Of a stretch of DNA of 55,254 nucleotides, positions 24,067 to 34,746 are shown piece after piece (position 1 is the first letter of the stretch; each line of letters starts with the position of its first letter). The notes beneath the pieces were generated by a model. That model searched no databases. It saw only the letters and a program-made list of their open reading frames with translations, and had not been told where the DNA came from. Source of the DNA: Alkalibacter mobilis (GTDB lineage Bacteria > Bacillota > Clostridia > Eubacteriales > Alkalibacteraceae); contig NZ_JADNRK010000013.1 of the NCBI RefSeq assembly GCF_015594845.1, positions 1-55,254 of the forward strand, in the 5' to 3' direction. Made by a program: the position numbers and the translations under genes.

Positions 24067-27000
24067 CTATTTTCCGCTTGTATTGGAAACATTCTTGTAA
24101 ATTTCTTCAAAAGCGACCATTACAGCTTCATCACCTGTCATACCAGCATTGTGAGCTTTTTCGATATTTACAAGCATTCGCTTGTAATCTACGGGAATGA
24201 CTTTGGTGAATCTGGCGCTGTAACTTCCCCAATCTTTTAAAACCTTTTCTCCCAGCGGACTGTCCGTACATTCCACATGCTTTTCTATCATGGATTTTAA
24301 GTCTTCGAGTTCCTCCGAAGAGTCGATTTTTTCAAGATTGATCATGGCCTTGTTGCAATAAGTTTCATCCAGATCCATTACGTAGGCTATTCCACCAGAC
24401 ATTCCTGCTCCAAAGTTTCTTCCGGTTTTACCTAGGATCACAACTTTTCCACCGGTCATATATTCGCATCCATGATCTCCCACGCCTTCAACAACAGCGT
24501 TCATACCACTATTTCTGACACAAAATCTTTCACCGGCTATTCCGTTGATATAAGCAGATCCTTCAGTTGCACCATAGAAAGCTACGTTTCCTATCAATAT
24601 GTTGTCCTCGGGAGCAAAATCGGAATTTTTGTGGGGATAGACTATTATCTTTCCACCTGACAATCCCTTTCCTATATAGTCATTTGCGTCTCCCTCCAGT
24701 TCCAAAGTCATTCCTTTTGGTATAAATGCTCCAAAACTCTGTCCTGCAGAACCTACAAATCCTACTTTTATTGTATCTTCGGGCAAGCCTGCCTCACCGA
24801 ATCTTTTGGTGATTTCGCTACCGATGACTGTACCTACCACCCTATTTGTATTATTGATCTTTAATTTCGCCCTGATGGATTTTCGATTTTCCAGAGCTGG
24901 TTTACACATTCTGAGCAATTTCTGCATATCCATGGATTCTTCCAGATTATGATTTTGTTCCTGAAGATTGAATCTGCCGGTATCACTTTCTACAAAAGGT
25001 TGATATAACAGTGAAGACAAGTCGAGCCTGCCCGCTTTCCAGTGATCCACATTGTCCTTAGGTCGCAATCTGTCCGATCGTCCAACTACGTCTATTATTC
25101 TTCTAAACCCTAACTTTGCCATAATCTCGCGCATTTCCTGGGCTATGAATCTCATGAAATTTTCAACATATTCCGGTTTCCCGGTAAAGTTTTTTCTCAG
25201 ATTTTCATCTTGTGTTGCCACCCCCACTGGACAAGTGTTCAGGTTGCAAACTCTCATCATTATACAACCTAAAACAATTAGCGGGGTCGTCGCAAAACCG
25301 AATTCTTCGGCACCAAGCATTGCTGCTACGATAACATCTCTTCCTGACAAGAGCTTTCCGTCCGTTTCAAGAACCACTCTATCTCTCAACCTGTTTAATA
25401 GAAGTGTTTGGTGGGTTTCCGCCAAACCAAGTTCCCAAGGCAGTCCTGTATTTCTTATACTCGTTCTTGGTGATGCCCCTGTTCCACCGTCGTAACCGCT
25501 TATAAGAATGACATCCGCCTTTCCTTTCGCAACTCCGGCTGCAATCGTACCAACTCCTACTTCCGAAACCAGTTTGACATTGATTCGAGCATTTCTGTTT
25601 GCATTCTTTAAATCGTGTATCAATTCCGCCAAATCCTCGATTGAATAAATATCGTGATGAGGCGGCGGAGAAATCAATCCCACCCCTGGAGTGGAATGCC
25701 TGGTTTTGGCTATTGAAGGATAAACCTTTCTCCCCGGCAATTGTCCACCCTCGCCAGGTTTAGCTCCCTGAGCCATCTTTATCTGAATTTCCTGTGCATT
25801 AACAAGGTAACTGCTTGTAACACCAAATCTTCCTGAAGCAACCTGTTTTATGGCACTGCATTTGGTGTCTCCATTTTCCATGATTTTGAATCTTTCAGGA
25901 TCCTCACCACCTTCACCGGTGTTGCTTTTCCCCCCAAGCCTGTTCATGGCTATGGCCAGACACTCGTGAGCCTCTTTGCTTATTGAACCGTAAGACATGG
26001 CGCCGGTTTTGAACCTTTTGACTATTGAGTCTACTGATTCCACTTCCTCGATGGGTATGGCATCTCCCTGTCTGAAATTAAAGTCAAGTAAATGTCGGAG
26101 AGTATAGATCTCTTCATTGTTGATTTTCTGAGAATATGCCTTATATAAATCATAATCTCCTTCTCTACATGCCTTCTGAAGCATATAAACAGTTTCAGGA
26201 TTATAAAGATGTATCTCGCCATCGTCCTTGCATTGGAAATATCCGCCTACCTCTAAAGTATCCTTGTACATGTAGTTATCTGAATACGCACTCTCGTGTC
26301 GCATCTGATTTTCCACAGCTATTTCCTTCAGTCCGATTCCCTCTAATCTGGAAGGTGTCATTGTAAAGTATCTATCCACCAAATCCCGCTTTAAGCCTAT
26401 CGCTTCGAAAATTTGTGCACCGTGATAACTTCTGACGGTTGAAATTCCCATTTTGGTAAGCACTTTAAGAATTCCTTTAACTGAGGCTTTAATAAAATTG
26501 TCCTTGCCTTCCTGCAAAGTTTTACCTTCCAAAAGATCTTTTTTCCATAAATCTGCAATAGTTTCGTAAGCCATGTAAGGATTAATGGCAGTTACGCCGT
26601 AGCCCAGCAAAGTACAGAAATGATGTACTTCCCGCGGTTCTCCTGATTCTAGAACGATACCTACTCTGGTTCTGATCTCACGCCTTATAAGGTGATGATG
26701 AAGTCCAGAAGATGCCAGCAAAGCAGGTATACCCGCCAGTTTTTCATTCACACCTCTATCTGATAGTATAAGGATATTTGCTCCATCCTCAATAGCCTTG
26801 TCCGCCTGCTTAAAAATTCTATCCAAAGCTCTCTCCAAGGCTTTCTCCCCACCATAAGGATTATAGAGCATGGATATGGTAACTGACTTCATTCTATTGG
26901 TGTTCAGCTTCTTGATGGTGTTTAATTGTTCATTGGTTAGTATTGGGTGCTCAAGAAAAATACAGTTGGTTGTCTCGTCTTTAGGATTTAGCAGATTCCC

Positions 27001-28650
27001 TGTAGCTCCCAGAAGGATGCTGCTTGATGTGACTATTTCTTCTCTAATTCCGTCGATGGGTGGATTTGTAACCTGAGCAAACAACTGTTTGAAGTAGAGA
27101 TACAACATTTGTGGTTTTTCGGACAACACTGCCAAGGGCGAATCCATTCCCATGGATCCAATCGGATCTGTACCTTCTGTGGCCATGGGTAGAATATTTT
27201 TTAAAATATCTTCAAATGTATATCCAAATGCCTTTTGTTGCTGAATGAGATCTTCTCTGATCGATGTTTCCTTTTCAACTTCAACCGGCAAATCCTTCAG
27301 GTCGCTTATGTGTTCTTTTATCAATTGTTCGTATGGATGCAATAAAGCCACGTTTTTCTTTATTTCTTCATCTGAAATTATTCTTTTCGCCTGGGTGTCG
27401 ATCAAAAGCATCTTACCCGGTTCCAGCCTTCCTTTATATTTAACATTTTCGGGTTTGATTTCAAGGACCCCGACTTCTGATGCCAGTATCACCTTGTCAT
27501 CTTTGGTCACGTAATATCTTGAAGGTCTTAACCCGTTTCTATCCAAGACACCACCTATTACCGTACCATCGCTGAATCCCATGGCCGCAGGACCGTCCCA
27601 GGGTTCCATTAAAAAATTATTGAATTCGTAAAAGTCTCTTTTCTCCTTGGTCATCATGTTGTTCTTCTCCCAGGGTTCGGGAATCATCATCATAACCGCA
27701 TGGGGTAGAGATCTACCAGTCAAATACATGAATTCAAGGCTGTTGTCGAACATAGAAGAGTCACTGCCCGTTTCATCGACTATTGGAAAGACCTTGTCAA
27801 TTTCTTCAAAATGGGATGAATCTATACATTTTTGTCTGGCTTTCATCCAGTTCACATTACCTCTGATGGTATTTATCTCTCCATTATGAACGATGTATCG
27901 GTTTGGATGAGCCCTCTCCCAGCTTGGAAATGTATTGGTACTGAATCTTGAATGAACCATGGCAAGTGCTGAAACAAAATCTAAATCAGACAAATCCAGG
28001 TAAAATCTTCGAAGTTGTGAAGCAGTCAACATACCCTTGTAAACTATGGTTTTTGACGACAAGCTGGCAACATAAAAAGTTCCACCCATTTCATCACACA
28101 TTGGGACGATGGTTTTCTCGGCCCTTTTCCTAATCACATAAAGCTTTCTTTCAAATTCCAATGAATCATCAATGCTTTCATCTTTCTTGATAAAAACTTG
28201 AATGAATCTGGGCATGACTGCTCTGGCTCCATCCCCGACTCTAGTCTTGTCTATGGGAACTTCTCTCCAACCCAGGATTTCCTGTCCTTCTTCTTTGACG
28301 ATTTTTTCAAAAATTTCGATTTGAGTCTTCCTGAAATCATCATAACGGTGGGCAAATATCATACCCACGCCATAATCACCTTCTTTAGGAAGGTCGAAAC
28401 CCAAAACTTCACACTCTCTCTTAAAAAAGTCGTGAGGTATTTGCACCATAATTCCTGCACCATCACCGGTGTTTTCATCTGCCCCACTGGCTCCTCTGTG
28501 ATTCAGGTTTTCCAATACAGTCATGGCATCGTCAATTATATCGTGGGATCTTTCTCCCTTGATGTTGACTACAAATCCCATCCCACACGCATCATGCTCA
28601 AATAAAGGGTCGTAGAGACCCTGCTTCTTTGGCAAATTATTGTAATTCAT
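24067..28650 (-). CDS. gltB: Glutamate synthase large subunit
   Basis: It makes two glutamates from glutamine and 2-oxoglutarate. At 1527 residues it is full length. The N-terminal class II amidotransferase keeps a 21-residue propeptide before the catalytic Cys22 (EHDACGMGF). A central domain, the FMN-binding synthase domain ([41 protein letters not shown]), the 3Fe-4S cysteines ([19 protein letters not shown]) and the C-terminal beta-helix (GXXG repeats, GMSGGIAYV) follow. ATG at 28650 has AGGTGAGG upstream. With gltD and glnK-amtB nearby, it forms the ammonium assimilation block, although no glnA is in the window. Confidence 0.98.
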   Translation of the reverse strand: MNYNNLPKKQGLYDPLFEHDACGMGFVVNIKGERSHDIIDDAMTVLENLNHRGASGADENTGDGAGIMVQIPHDFFKRECEVLGFDLPKEGDYGVGMIFAHRYDDFRKTQIEIFEKIVKEEGQEILGWREVPIDKTRVGDGARAVMPRFIQVFIKKDESIDDSLEFERKLYVIRKRAEKTIVPMCDEMGGTFYVASLSSKTIVYKGMLTASQLRRFYLDLSDLDFVSALAMVHSRFSTNTFPSWERAHPNRYIVHNGEINTIRGNVNWMKARQKCIDSSHFEEIDKVFPIVDETGSDSSMFDNSLEFMYLTGRSLPHAVMMMIPEPWEKNNMMTKEKRDFYEFNNFLMEPWDGPAAMGFSDGTVIGGVLDRNGLRPSRYYVTKDDKVILASEVGVLEIKPENVKYKGRLEPGKMLLIDTQAKRIISDEEIKKNVALLHPYEQLIKEHISDLKDLPVEVEKETSIREDLIQQQKAFGYTFEDILKNILPMATEGTDPIGSMGMDSPLAVLSEKPQMLYLYFKQLFAQVTNPPIDGIREEIVTSSSILLGATGNLLNPKDETTNCIFLEHPILTNEQLNTIKKLNTNRMKSVTISMLYNPYGGEKALERALDRIFKQADKAIEDGANILILSDRGVNEKLAGIPALLASSGLHHHLIRREIRTRVGIVLESGEPREVHHFCTLLGYGVTAINPYMAYETIADLWKKDLLEGKTLQEGKDNFIKASVKGILKVLTKMGISTVRSYHGAQIFEAIGLKRDLVDRYFTMTPSRLEGIGLKEIAVENQMRHESAYSDNYMYKDTLEVGGYFQCKDDGEIHLYNPETVYMLQKACREGDYDLYKAYSQKINNEEIYTLRHLLDFNFRQGDAIPIEEVESVDSIVKRFKTGAMSYGSISKEAHECLAIAMNRLGGKSNTGEGGEDPERFKIMENGDTKCSAIKQVASGRFGVTSSYLVNAQEIQIKMAQGAKPGEGGQLPGRKVYPSIAKTRHSTPGVGLISPPPHHDIYSIEDLAELIHDLKNANRNARINVKLVSEVGVGTIAAGVAKGKADVILISGYDGGTGASPRTSIRNTGLPWELGLAETHQTLLLNRLRDRVVLETDGKLLSGRDVIVAAMLGAEEFGFATTPLIVLGCIMMRVCNLNTCPVGVATQDENLRKNFTGKPEYVENFMRFIAQEMREIMAKLGFRRIIDVVGRSDRLRPKDNVDHWKAGRLDLSSLLYQPFVESDTGRFNLQEQNHNLEESMDMQKLLRMCKPALENRKSIRAKLKINNTNRVVGTVIGSEITKRFGEAGLPEDTIKVGFVGSAGQSFGAFIPKGMTLELEGDANDYIGKGLSGGKIIVYPHKNSDFAPEDNILIGNVAFYGATEGSAYINGIAGERFCVRNSGMNAVVEGVGDHGCEYMTGGKVVILGKTGRNFGAGMSGGIAYVMDLDETYCNKAMINLEKIDSSEELEDLKSMIEKHVECTDSPLGEKVLKDWGSYSARFTKVIPVDYKRMLVNIEKAHNAGMTGDEAVMVAFEEIYKNVSNTSGK

Positions 28651-28699
28651 AGCACACCTCACCTTATTTTGAATTTTCAGAATATTTCATTTTCATGAT

Positions 28700-28728
28700 A
28701 TTATACTGCTATTGACGGATTATTACAA
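28700..28728 (-). promoter_or_regulatory. Promoter of gltBD
   Basis: Minus strand -35 TTGTAA (28723-28728), 17-bp spacer, -10 TATAAT (28700-28705). Confidence 0.65.
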
Positions 28729-28772
28729 ATATTTTTTGCTTGAAATCAGTTACATTTTTCTCCCATAAAATT

Positions 28773-28794
28773 AGGGTCGTCAAATGACGACCCT
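28773..28794 (-). terminator. Terminator of the liv operon
   Basis: AGGGTCGT/ACGACCCT with a six-base loop, starting at the livF stop codon and followed by AATTTTATGG on the minus strand. The T run is short. Confidence 0.65.
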
Positions 28795-29500
28795 ATCCAC
28801 CCAGATAAGCTTTTCTTATTTCTTCCTTGTTCATCAGTTCCTTGGCATCTCCCGAAGTAACTATTTTGCCCGTTTCCAGAACATATGCCCTATTCGCTAT
28901 TTGAAGTGCTCTATTAGCGTTCTGCTCTACCAGAAGTATAGTAGTTCCAGCTTTGTTGATATCTTCGATAATGTTGAAGATCTCATCAACCAAAATAGGT
29001 GCCAAGCCCATTGAGGGTTCATCCATAAGCAATATTTCCGGTTTGGACATCAATGCGCGACCTATCGCCAGCATCTGCTGTTCTCCGCCACTAAGGGTAC
29101 CTGCTATCTGGTTTTTTCTCTCTTTAAGTCGTGGAAATCGGCGAAATACCGTTTCCATGTCTTTTTGCTGTTCATCTTTGGAGTCTTTTCTTATGAAAGC
29201 TCCCATTTCAAGGTTTTCCAAAACCGTCATTTGAGAGAATATCCTTCTGCCTTCAGGTGCATGAGCCATGCCCATTTTTATCATATCATGCGGTTGAATG
29301 CCTTTTATATCATTGCCCTTAAGAATTATAGATCCGTTTGCCGGCTTTAAAACTTTTGACAAAGTCTTAAGTATGGTTGTTTTTCCTGCTCCGTTAGCTC
29401 CTATCAAAGTAACGATTTCTCCTTTTTTAACTTCGAAGCTTATATTCTTGATAGCATGGATTTTTCCGTAATACACATCGATATTCTGTACTTGAAGCAT
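28793..29500 (-). CDS. livF: Branched-chain amino acid ABC transporter ATPase
   Basis: A 235-residue ATPase with Walker A (LIGANGAGKTTILKTL), Q-loop, signature LSGGEQQMLAIGRALM and Walker B (ILLMDEPSMGLAP). The YYGKIHAIKNISFEV start and short C-terminus mark the LivF type over LivG. It pairs with LivG in powering import through LivHM. Last gene of the five-gene operon. Confidence 0.95.
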   Translation of the reverse strand: MLQVQNIDVYYGKIHAIKNISFEVKKGEIVTLIGANGAGKTTILKTLSKVLKPANGSIILKGNDIKGIQPHDMIKMGMAHAPEGRRIFSQMTVLENLEMGAFIRKDSKDEQQKDMETVFRRFPRLKERKNQIAGTLSGGEQQMLAIGRALMSKPEILLMDEPSMGLAPILVDEIFNIIEDINKAGTTILLVEQNANRALQIANRAYVLETGKIVTSGDAKELMNKEEIRKAYLGG

Positions 29501-29509
29501 CTTTTCCTC

Positions 29510-30268
29510 CTATTCTCCCAGGTACGCCTTTATGACATTAGGGTCGGATTTAATTTCTTCCGGAACGCCTCTCGCTATGATTTTGCCATAGTCTATAACC
29601 GTAATTTTTTCACATATGCCCATAACAAGGCTCATATCGTGTTCAATAAGTAATATTGCGATGCCGAACTTATCCCTTATGAAGTGTATAGTTTCCATCA
29701 ATTCCTTGGTCTCATACGGATTCATACCTGCCGCAGGTTCATCCAACATGAGGATTTTTGGTTTTGTTGCCAATGCTCTGGCAATTTCAAGCTTTCTTTG
29801 TTTTCCATAGGGCAGATTTTTTGCCAAAGTATTAGCATACATTTTCATATCGAATATGTCCAGTAGATCCATTGCATTTTCCTTGGCCACGCTTTCTTCT
29901 TTCCAAAATGCCGGAAGCCTGAACAAACCCTGCATCAAATTGTAGTTCATTTGATTATGATATGCAATCTTTACATTATCCTCAACTGTCAATTCTTTGA
30001 AAAGTCTTATATTCTGGAAAGTTCTCGCAGCGCCCATTTCGACGATGTCGTAGGGTTTTTTGCCTACCACACTTTTCCCATCGAGATTTATAGTACCTTC
30101 AGTCGGCAGATATACCCCAGTGAGCATGTTGAAGACGGTGGTTTTGCCTGCACCATTTGGTCCGATCAAGCCTACCAGCTCATTTTGTTCGATATTAATG
30201 TTAAACCCGTCAACTGCTGTCAAACCTCCAAATTTAATCGTCAAGCCATTAACTTCCAATAGCGCCAT
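29510..30268 (-). CDS. livG: Branched-chain amino acid ABC transporter ATPase
   Basis: The 252-residue LivG-type ATPase has Walker A (LIGPNGAGKTTVFNMLTG), Walker B (KILMLDEPAAGMNP) and the LivG-specific C-terminal tail (VIDYGKIIARGVPEEI...VIKAYLGE). The ABC signature is degenerate: NLPYGKQRKLEIARAL in place of LSGGQ, as is usual for LivG. It abuts livM directly. Confidence 0.95.
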   Translation of the reverse strand: MALLEVNGLTIKFGGLTAVDGFNINIEQNELVGLIGPNGAGKTTVFNMLTGVYLPTEGTINLDGKSVVGKKPYDIVEMGAARTFQNIRLFKELTVEDNVKIAYHNQMNYNLMQGLFRLPAFWKEESVAKENAMDLLDIFDMKMYANTLAKNLPYGKQRKLEIARALATKPKILMLDEPAAGMNPYETKELMETIHFIRDKFGIAILLIEHDMSLVMGICEKITVIDYGKIIARGVPEEIKSDPNVIKAYLGE

Positions 30269-31285
30269 CTATTTGCCACCTCCATTCAAATCGTCCCCTG
30301 AAGCGTCTCTCTTCATTTTTTTCATAAATCCTTTAGGTGATGACATTAAATTCTTCAATGAAAATTCAGCCGTTCCAAATATGCCCTGTGGCCTGAAAAT
30401 CATCATTACAACCAATACAAACGAATAGATCAAAAGTCTGTACTCAGAAAAATTTCTCAACAGTTCAGGCAAAGATGTCAAGACTGCGGATGCAAGAATG
30501 GTTCCCGTGAGACTTCCCATTCCACCCAGAACAACTATGACTACTATCTCAACGGATTTCATAAAGTTAAAAATCGACGGATCAAGGTAAGCCATATAAT
30601 GGGCGAATAGTCCGCCTCCTATACCGGCAAAAAAAGCCGAGATGGTAAAGCCCAAAGCCTTGTATTTAACTGTATCGATACCAACAGCTTCAGCAGCTAT
30701 CTCATCCTCCCTTATAGATATGATAGCTCTTCCATGTCTCGACCTGATCAAAGCATATAAAAAAGCCAAGACAACAACTGCTATCCAATAAGCATTAGTG
30801 AAATTTGCAATTTTCGGTATTCCTGAAAGTCCTTGGGCTCCTCCCGTGAATTTTAGATTGTTTATGACGACCCGAATAATCTCTCCAAAACCCAGAGTTA
30901 TTATGGCAAGGTAGTCTCCTCTCAATCTCAAGGCCGGCAAACCAATCAAATAACCTATAATACCTGAAATCAACCCTCCAAACAACAAGGCTGTTCCCAA
31001 ATGCATGATCACCGGTAATTCGAGACTCCTTAAATAAATAGAAAGCAGTGCCGATGAGTAAGCACCTACAGCCATGAACCCGGCGTGTCCCAAAGCCAGC
31101 TGGCCTAAAAATCCAAGTGTCAAATTCAGACTTCCTGCAACGATGATGTTGATGCATATGAATACGATTATTCCCTGATAATATCGGTTTATCACATTCC
31201 CGTTCATCAAAAGCTTCAAGATGACAAAAAATATAATGACTGCACCGAGATTGAATAAATAATTTTTCTTGTTGTTAAAATCCAT
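30269..31285 (-). CDS. livM: Branched-chain amino acid ABC transporter permease
   Basis: A 338-residue permease with 8-9 helices and the family motif GHAGFMAVGAYSSALL, LRLRGDYLAIITLGFGEIIR and GGMGSLTGTILASAVL. The charged C-terminal tail ends in GGGK. It forms the channel with LivH. Confidence 0.95.
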   Translation of the reverse strand: MDFNNKKNYLFNLGAVIIFFVILKLLMNGNVINRYYQGIIVFICINIIVAGSLNLTLGFLGQLALGHAGFMAVGAYSSALLSIYLRSLELPVIMHLGTALLFGGLISGIIGYLIGLPALRLRGDYLAIITLGFGEIIRVVINNLKFTGGAQGLSGIPKIANFTNAYWIAVVVLAFLYALIRSRHGRAIISIREDEIAAEAVGIDTVKYKALGFTISAFFAGIGGGLFAHYMAYLDPSIFNFMKSVEIVVIVVLGGMGSLTGTILASAVLTSLPELLRNFSEYRLLIYSFVLVVMMIFRPQGIFGTAEFSLKNLMSSPKGFMKKMKRDASGDDLNGGGK

Positions 31286-31288
31286 ACG

Positions 31289-32161
31289 TCACACCTTCTC
31301 CCTGACGTTTTTACCCAAAATCCCTGTGGGTTTCACAGATAAAACCAAGATCAATATCCCAAATACAATGGCATCTGCCCAACGACCCGAAATGTAGGCT
31401 TTCGCAAAAGTTTCAACAAAGCCCAATATAAATCCTCCGATCATTGCACCCGGAATTATGCCTATCCCGCCAAGTACGGCTGCGACGAAAGCCTTAAGAC
31501 CCGGCAAAACACCCAAAGTCGGTGCTACCTGCGTATATGCCAATGCGTAAAGGATACCTCCCAAGGCGGCCAAAGCCGATCCTATGGCAAATGTAAGAGT
31601 TATTGTACTGTTTGCATTTATACCCATCAATGTAGCCGCTTCCTTGTCTTCGGAGACTGCTCTCATTGCCTTTCCAGGTTTGGTTTTACTGATAAAAAAA
31701 GTTAGCAGGATCATAAATACTACAGACACAGTAAAGGTTATTATGGTTATGTTGCTGATTTGTATGCTTCCAATATTAATAGGGGTTGTAGGAATTATTC
31801 TGGGCATTACTTTCGGATCCGCTTTGAATATCACCAAAGCGAGATTTTGCAAAAACAAGCTCATGCCTATTGCTGTTATCAGTGCGGAAATCCTTGGAGC
31901 CTCTCTCAAAGGTTTGTATGCCACTCTCTCTATAGCCATCCCCAACAAGGCAGATCCAACCATGGAGATCAAAAATACAGCCCAAACAGGCATGCCCGCA
32001 GAGGCTGCCAAAAAAGCAAAATAAGCCCCCATCATCATAACTTCCCCATGGGCGAAATTTATAAGTTTGATAATTCCGTAAACCATCGTGTATCCAAGTG
32101 CAATCACGGCATAAATGCTGCCTATCTGAAGTCCGTTAATCATCTGCTGTATAAAAATCAC
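31289..32161 (-). CDS. livH: Branched-chain amino acid ABC transporter permease
   Basis: A 290-residue permease with the LivH signatures GLQIGSIYAVIALGYTMVYG, INFAHGEVMMMGAY, RAVSEDKEAATLMGI and GGIGIIPGAMIGGFILG. It lies 87 bp after livJ, with a hairpin between, and 3 bp before livM. Confidence 0.95.
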   Translation of the reverse strand: MIFIQQMINGLQIGSIYAVIALGYTMVYGIIKLINFAHGEVMMMGAYFAFLAASAGMPVWAVFLISMVGSALLGMAIERVAYKPLREAPRISALITAIGMSLFLQNLALVIFKADPKVMPRIIPTTPINIGSIQISNITIITFTVSVVFMILLTFFISKTKPGKAMRAVSEDKEAATLMGINANSTITLTFAIGSALAALGGILYALAYTQVAPTLGVLPGLKAFVAAVLGGIGIIPGAMIGGFILGFVETFAKAYISGRWADAIVFGILILVLSVKPTGILGKNVREKV

Positions 32162-32190
32162 AGGATGTCCTCCTCTCTCCTTAAATTAAT

Positions 32191-32213
32191 ATAGGAGAGA
32201 TAATCTCTCCTAT
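32191..32213 (-). other. Intercistronic hairpin between livJ and livH
   Basis: ATAGGAGAGA/TCTCTCCTAT with a 3-nt loop 35 bp after the livJ stop. There is no long T run, so it more likely acts as an RNA stabiliser or partial terminator that leaves more binding protein than permease. Confidence 0.6.
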
Positions 32214-32247
32214 ATTATCCATTATTCTTTTTTTATTTCATTATTTA

Positions 32248-33390
32248 TTATTTAGCTGATATTTTTTCTTCCAAGACATGCTTTCCGTCAACTATTTTGA
32301 TTATTGCAATATTCTTGTTGTCGGCATCACCCTCATCATTAAAGCTGATCGGGCCTGTAACACCAGTGTATTCAACTTCAGCCAAAGCATCGATAATTGC
32401 TTGAGCATCTGTTGAACCTGCATTCTTGATTGCTTCAACCATGATATAGGTTGCGTCATAACCTAGCGCACCCAGCGCATTAGGATCTTTATCATAATTT
32501 TCCTTGAAAGTCGCGATAAAGTTTTGAACGATCGCATCCGGGTCATCTTTTGCAAAGTGGTTCACAAAATAGTAACCTTCTACTTGCTCTGCATAGTCGA
32601 TCTCAACGCTATCCCAACCGTCAACTCCTACAGCTGTCTGTTCGATTCCCAAATCTCTCATCTGAGTTGCTATCAAACCTACCCTGTTGTAGTAATCCGG
32701 AAGAAAAATCACATCTGGATTTGCACTTTTGATTTGAGTCAGGTAAGTGTTAAAGTCTTTAACGTCGCTTGTATAAGCATCGTAGTATACTACCTCAAGA
32801 CCTGCTTCTTCGACTGCTGCTTTGTAAGCTTCCGCTATACCTTCAGAGTAAGCGTCGTCACTATTGTACAATACGGCCACTGATTTAGCTTCCAAAGATT
32901 CGATGCTGAAAGCTGCTGCAGCTGAGCCTTGATATGGATCAAGGAAGCACGCTCTGAATATTGAAGGTGCCCCTATTGTTACATCTGCACTTGTAGCTGT
33001 AGGAGTAAGCATAGGCATGTTATCGGCAATTGCCAACTCTTTAACTGCCAGTGTTTCACCGCTTATAGTTCCACCTATGATCGCCACTACTTCATCTTGG
33101 TCTTTCAATCTGTTGTAGATATTTACCGCCTCAGCCTTGTCAGCTTTTGTGTCATAATCGAAAATCTCGATCATTTTCCCATCTACACCGCCTGCTGCGT
33201 TGATTTCTTCAACAGCAAGCTTTACACTGTCAACCACGGCAGTCCCGTAAGATGCCACTTCGCCTGAAAGCGGTCCGAAAACACCGATTTTTATAGTCTC
33301 GGCTTCATCCCCTCCGCCACAAGCTGCGAAAGCAAATACCGACGCTACCAACATCAAAGCGACAGCAATTTTCAAAAATTTCTTTTTCAT
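32248..33390 (-). CDS. livJ: Branched-chain amino acid ABC transporter substrate-binding lipoprotein
   Basis: The 380-residue lipoprotein (signal MKKKFLKIAVALMLVASVFA, lipobox Cys near residue 23) is a Leu/Ile/Val-binding-like periplasmic protein. It has IKIGVFGPLSGEVASYG, IIGGTISGETLAV, MLTPTATSADVT and FLPDYYNRVGLIATQM. ATG at 33390 has AAGGGGGAAAAGG upstream; the open frame extends further but lacks a signal peptide there. It captures leucine-like or related amino acids for LivHMGF. Exact ligand not predictable. Confidence 0.93.
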   Translation of the reverse strand: MKKKFLKIAVALMLVASVFAFAACGGGDEAETIKIGVFGPLSGEVASYGTAVVDSVKLAVEEINAAGGVDGKMIEIFDYDTKADKAEAVNIYNRLKDQDEVVAIIGGTISGETLAVKELAIADNMPMLTPTATSADVTIGAPSIFRACFLDPYQGSAAAAFSIESLEAKSVAVLYNSDDAYSEGIAEAYKAAVEEAGLEVVYYDAYTSDVKDFNTYLTQIKSANPDVIFLPDYYNRVGLIATQMRDLGIEQTAVGVDGWDSVEIDYAEQVEGYYFVNHFAKDDPDAIVQNFIATFKENYDKDPNALGALGYDATYIMVEAIKNAGSTDAQAIIDALAEVEYTGVTGPISFNDEGDADNKNIAIIKIVDGKHVLEEKISAK

Positions 33391-33430
33391 TCCTTTTCCC
33401 CCTTGTACATTCTCATGTAATTTAGATATT

Positions 33431-33459
33431 ATCTTAATATAAATTTTCTGAAAATTCAA
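33431..33459 (-). promoter_or_regulatory. Promoter of livJHMGF
   Basis: Minus strand -35 TTGAAT (33454-33459), 17-bp spacer, -10 TAAGAT (33431-33436). Confidence 0.5.
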
Positions 33460-33498
33460 GCTTTTTTTATACATTAAACTATGTATAAAAAATAACAG

Positions 33499-33525
33499 CC
33501 AAAAGAAAAACGGAAAATCCGTTTT
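33499..33525 (-). terminator. Terminator of the FMN oxidoreductase gene
   Basis: AAAACGGA/TCCGTTTT hairpin with a 3-nt loop, followed on the minus strand by a T-rich tract (TTTTTCTTTT), 25 bp after the stop. Confidence 0.8.
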
Positions 33526-33549
33526 CATCTTTTAAACACCCGTCTAAAA

Positions 33550-34620
33550 TCAGAATGAATTTTCCGCTTCGATTATTATTTTATCCAAAACTTCTTTAAC
33601 TGTAGAAATTTTGTCTATCTTCGTGACGTTGCTGCCACAAAATATCAATCCGTTCTTTACATCTCCCTGTACCGCAGCTATCAAAGCATCTGATATGCAA
33701 TACTGGGTTGTTGCGGGATTGCAGTGTCCTATGCATCTATAGCATTTATCTACAGGAATTCGTTGGGATTCCAGCTTTTCTATCAGTTCATTCCTAATTG
33801 CCCTTCCCGGCAATCCAACCGGGCTTTGCACGATCACAACATCCTTTTCTTTTGCATCCACGTATGCCAACTTGAAGTTCTCATGAGCATCGCATTCCTC
33901 AGTGGCCACTAATGGTGTTGATATCTGAACTCCCGCTGCTCCTTCACTTATATACTTTGCCACGTCTTTCCCATCGAAAATTCCACCTGCAGCAATTACC
34001 GGTATTTTCTTGTCATACTTCTCTTCTATGGGTTTAAGGCTAGTAATCACATCCTTCAGGATAGTCGAAAGATCTGCAGGTCCCTTTTCCATTTCTTCAG
34101 CTGTAAATCCTAAATGTCCTCCTGCTTCCGGTCCTTCCACTATAATCGCATCGGGAACATAATTGTAATTTCTTATCCATAACTTCGCCATTAAACCTGC
34201 TGCTCGCCCCGAAGATACTATCGGAATGATTTTTGTCTTGGTCCCTTCCACGTATTTAGGCAAGTCCTTGGCCAATCCTGCTCCTGAAATAATGATATCA
34301 ATTTTTTCTTTTACCGCAGCCTCGATGAGTTCTTTGTATTGAGTTGCAACAGTTAAAATATTGATGCCGATTATTCCTTTTGGAGCGATTTCTCTGGCTT
34401 TTCTGATTTCATTTTTTATCGCTCTTATATTTGCAGCCAAATTATTGGACTTGAAATCTTCTTCCCTAAAACCTGTCTGCACACCTGATATTATACCTAT
34501 ACCTCCTTGAGCCGCAACTGCTCCCGCTAAATTTGATAGAGATACACCTATTCCCATCCCACCTTGGATTATTGGAATTTTTGCTACTAAGTCACCTATG
34601 ACCAACTCGGGTAATTTCAT
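33550..34620 (-). CDS. FMN-dependent oxidoreductase, nitronate monooxygenase/FabK superfamily
   Basis: A 356-residue TIM-barrel flavoprotein with the superfamily start IPIIQGGMGIGVSLSNLAGA, then IISGAGLAKDLPKYV, EGPEAGGHLGF and VIAAGGIFDGKDVAKYI (FMN phosphate loop). Unlike classic FabK it has a Cys-rich C-terminal part (CYRCIGHC, QYC). Members are annotated as nitronate monooxygenase or enoyl-ACP reductase II-like; the true substrate is uncertain. ATG at 34620 follows GGAG at 8 bases. The promoter carries a match to the FabT fatty-acid operator (34641-34669), which favours a lipid-related role. Confidence 0.8.
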   Translation of the reverse strand: MKLPELVIGDLVAKIPIIQGGMGIGVSLSNLAGAVAAQGGIGIISGVQTGFREEDFKSNNLAANIRAIKNEIRKAREIAPKGIIGINILTVATQYKELIEAAVKEKIDIIISGAGLAKDLPKYVEGTKTKIIPIVSSGRAAGLMAKLWIRNYNYVPDAIIVEGPEAGGHLGFTAEEMEKGPADLSTILKDVITSLKPIEEKYDKKIPVIAAGGIFDGKDVAKYISEGAAGVQISTPLVATEECDAHENFKLAYVDAKEKDVVIVQSPVGLPGRAIRNELIEKLESQRIPVDKCYRCIGHCNPATTQYCISDALIAAVQGDVKNGLIFCGSNVTKIDKISTVKEVLDKIIIEAENSF

Positions 34621-34640
34621 TTTATCAACTCCATTAATGT

Positions 34641-34669
34641 TTTGATTTTCAAATATTTTGATAATCAAA
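34641..34669. promoter_or_regulatory. Two FabT-like palindromes in the promoter/leader of the FMN oxidoreductase
   Basis: On the minus strand TTTGATTATCAAA (34657-34669) borders the -10 and TTTGAAAATCAAA (34641-34653) follows 3 bp later. The first is identical to the core of the published FabT operator (AnTTTGATTATCAAATT). Confidence 0.55.
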
Positions 34670-34697
34670 TAATATTCCAAATAGGAATTATTGTCAA
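34669..34697 (-). promoter_or_regulatory. Promoter of the FMN oxidoreductase gene
   Basis: Minus strand -35 TTGACA (34692-34697), 17-bp spacer, -10 TATTAT (34669-34674). It overlaps the upstream terminator and the FabT-like site. Confidence 0.7.
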
Positions 34698-34701
34698 TAA
34701 T

Positions 34702-34741
34702 AAAAAAGGCATCCTCTATTAATTAATGGATACCTTTTTTT
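34702..34741 (-). terminator. Terminator of the GltD-like oxidoreductase gene
   Basis: AAAAAAGGCATCC pairs with GGATACCTTTTTT around a 13-nt A/T loop, 6 bp after the stop; the minus strand has a T6 tract. Confidence 0.82.
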
Positions 34742-34746
34742 AGAAA

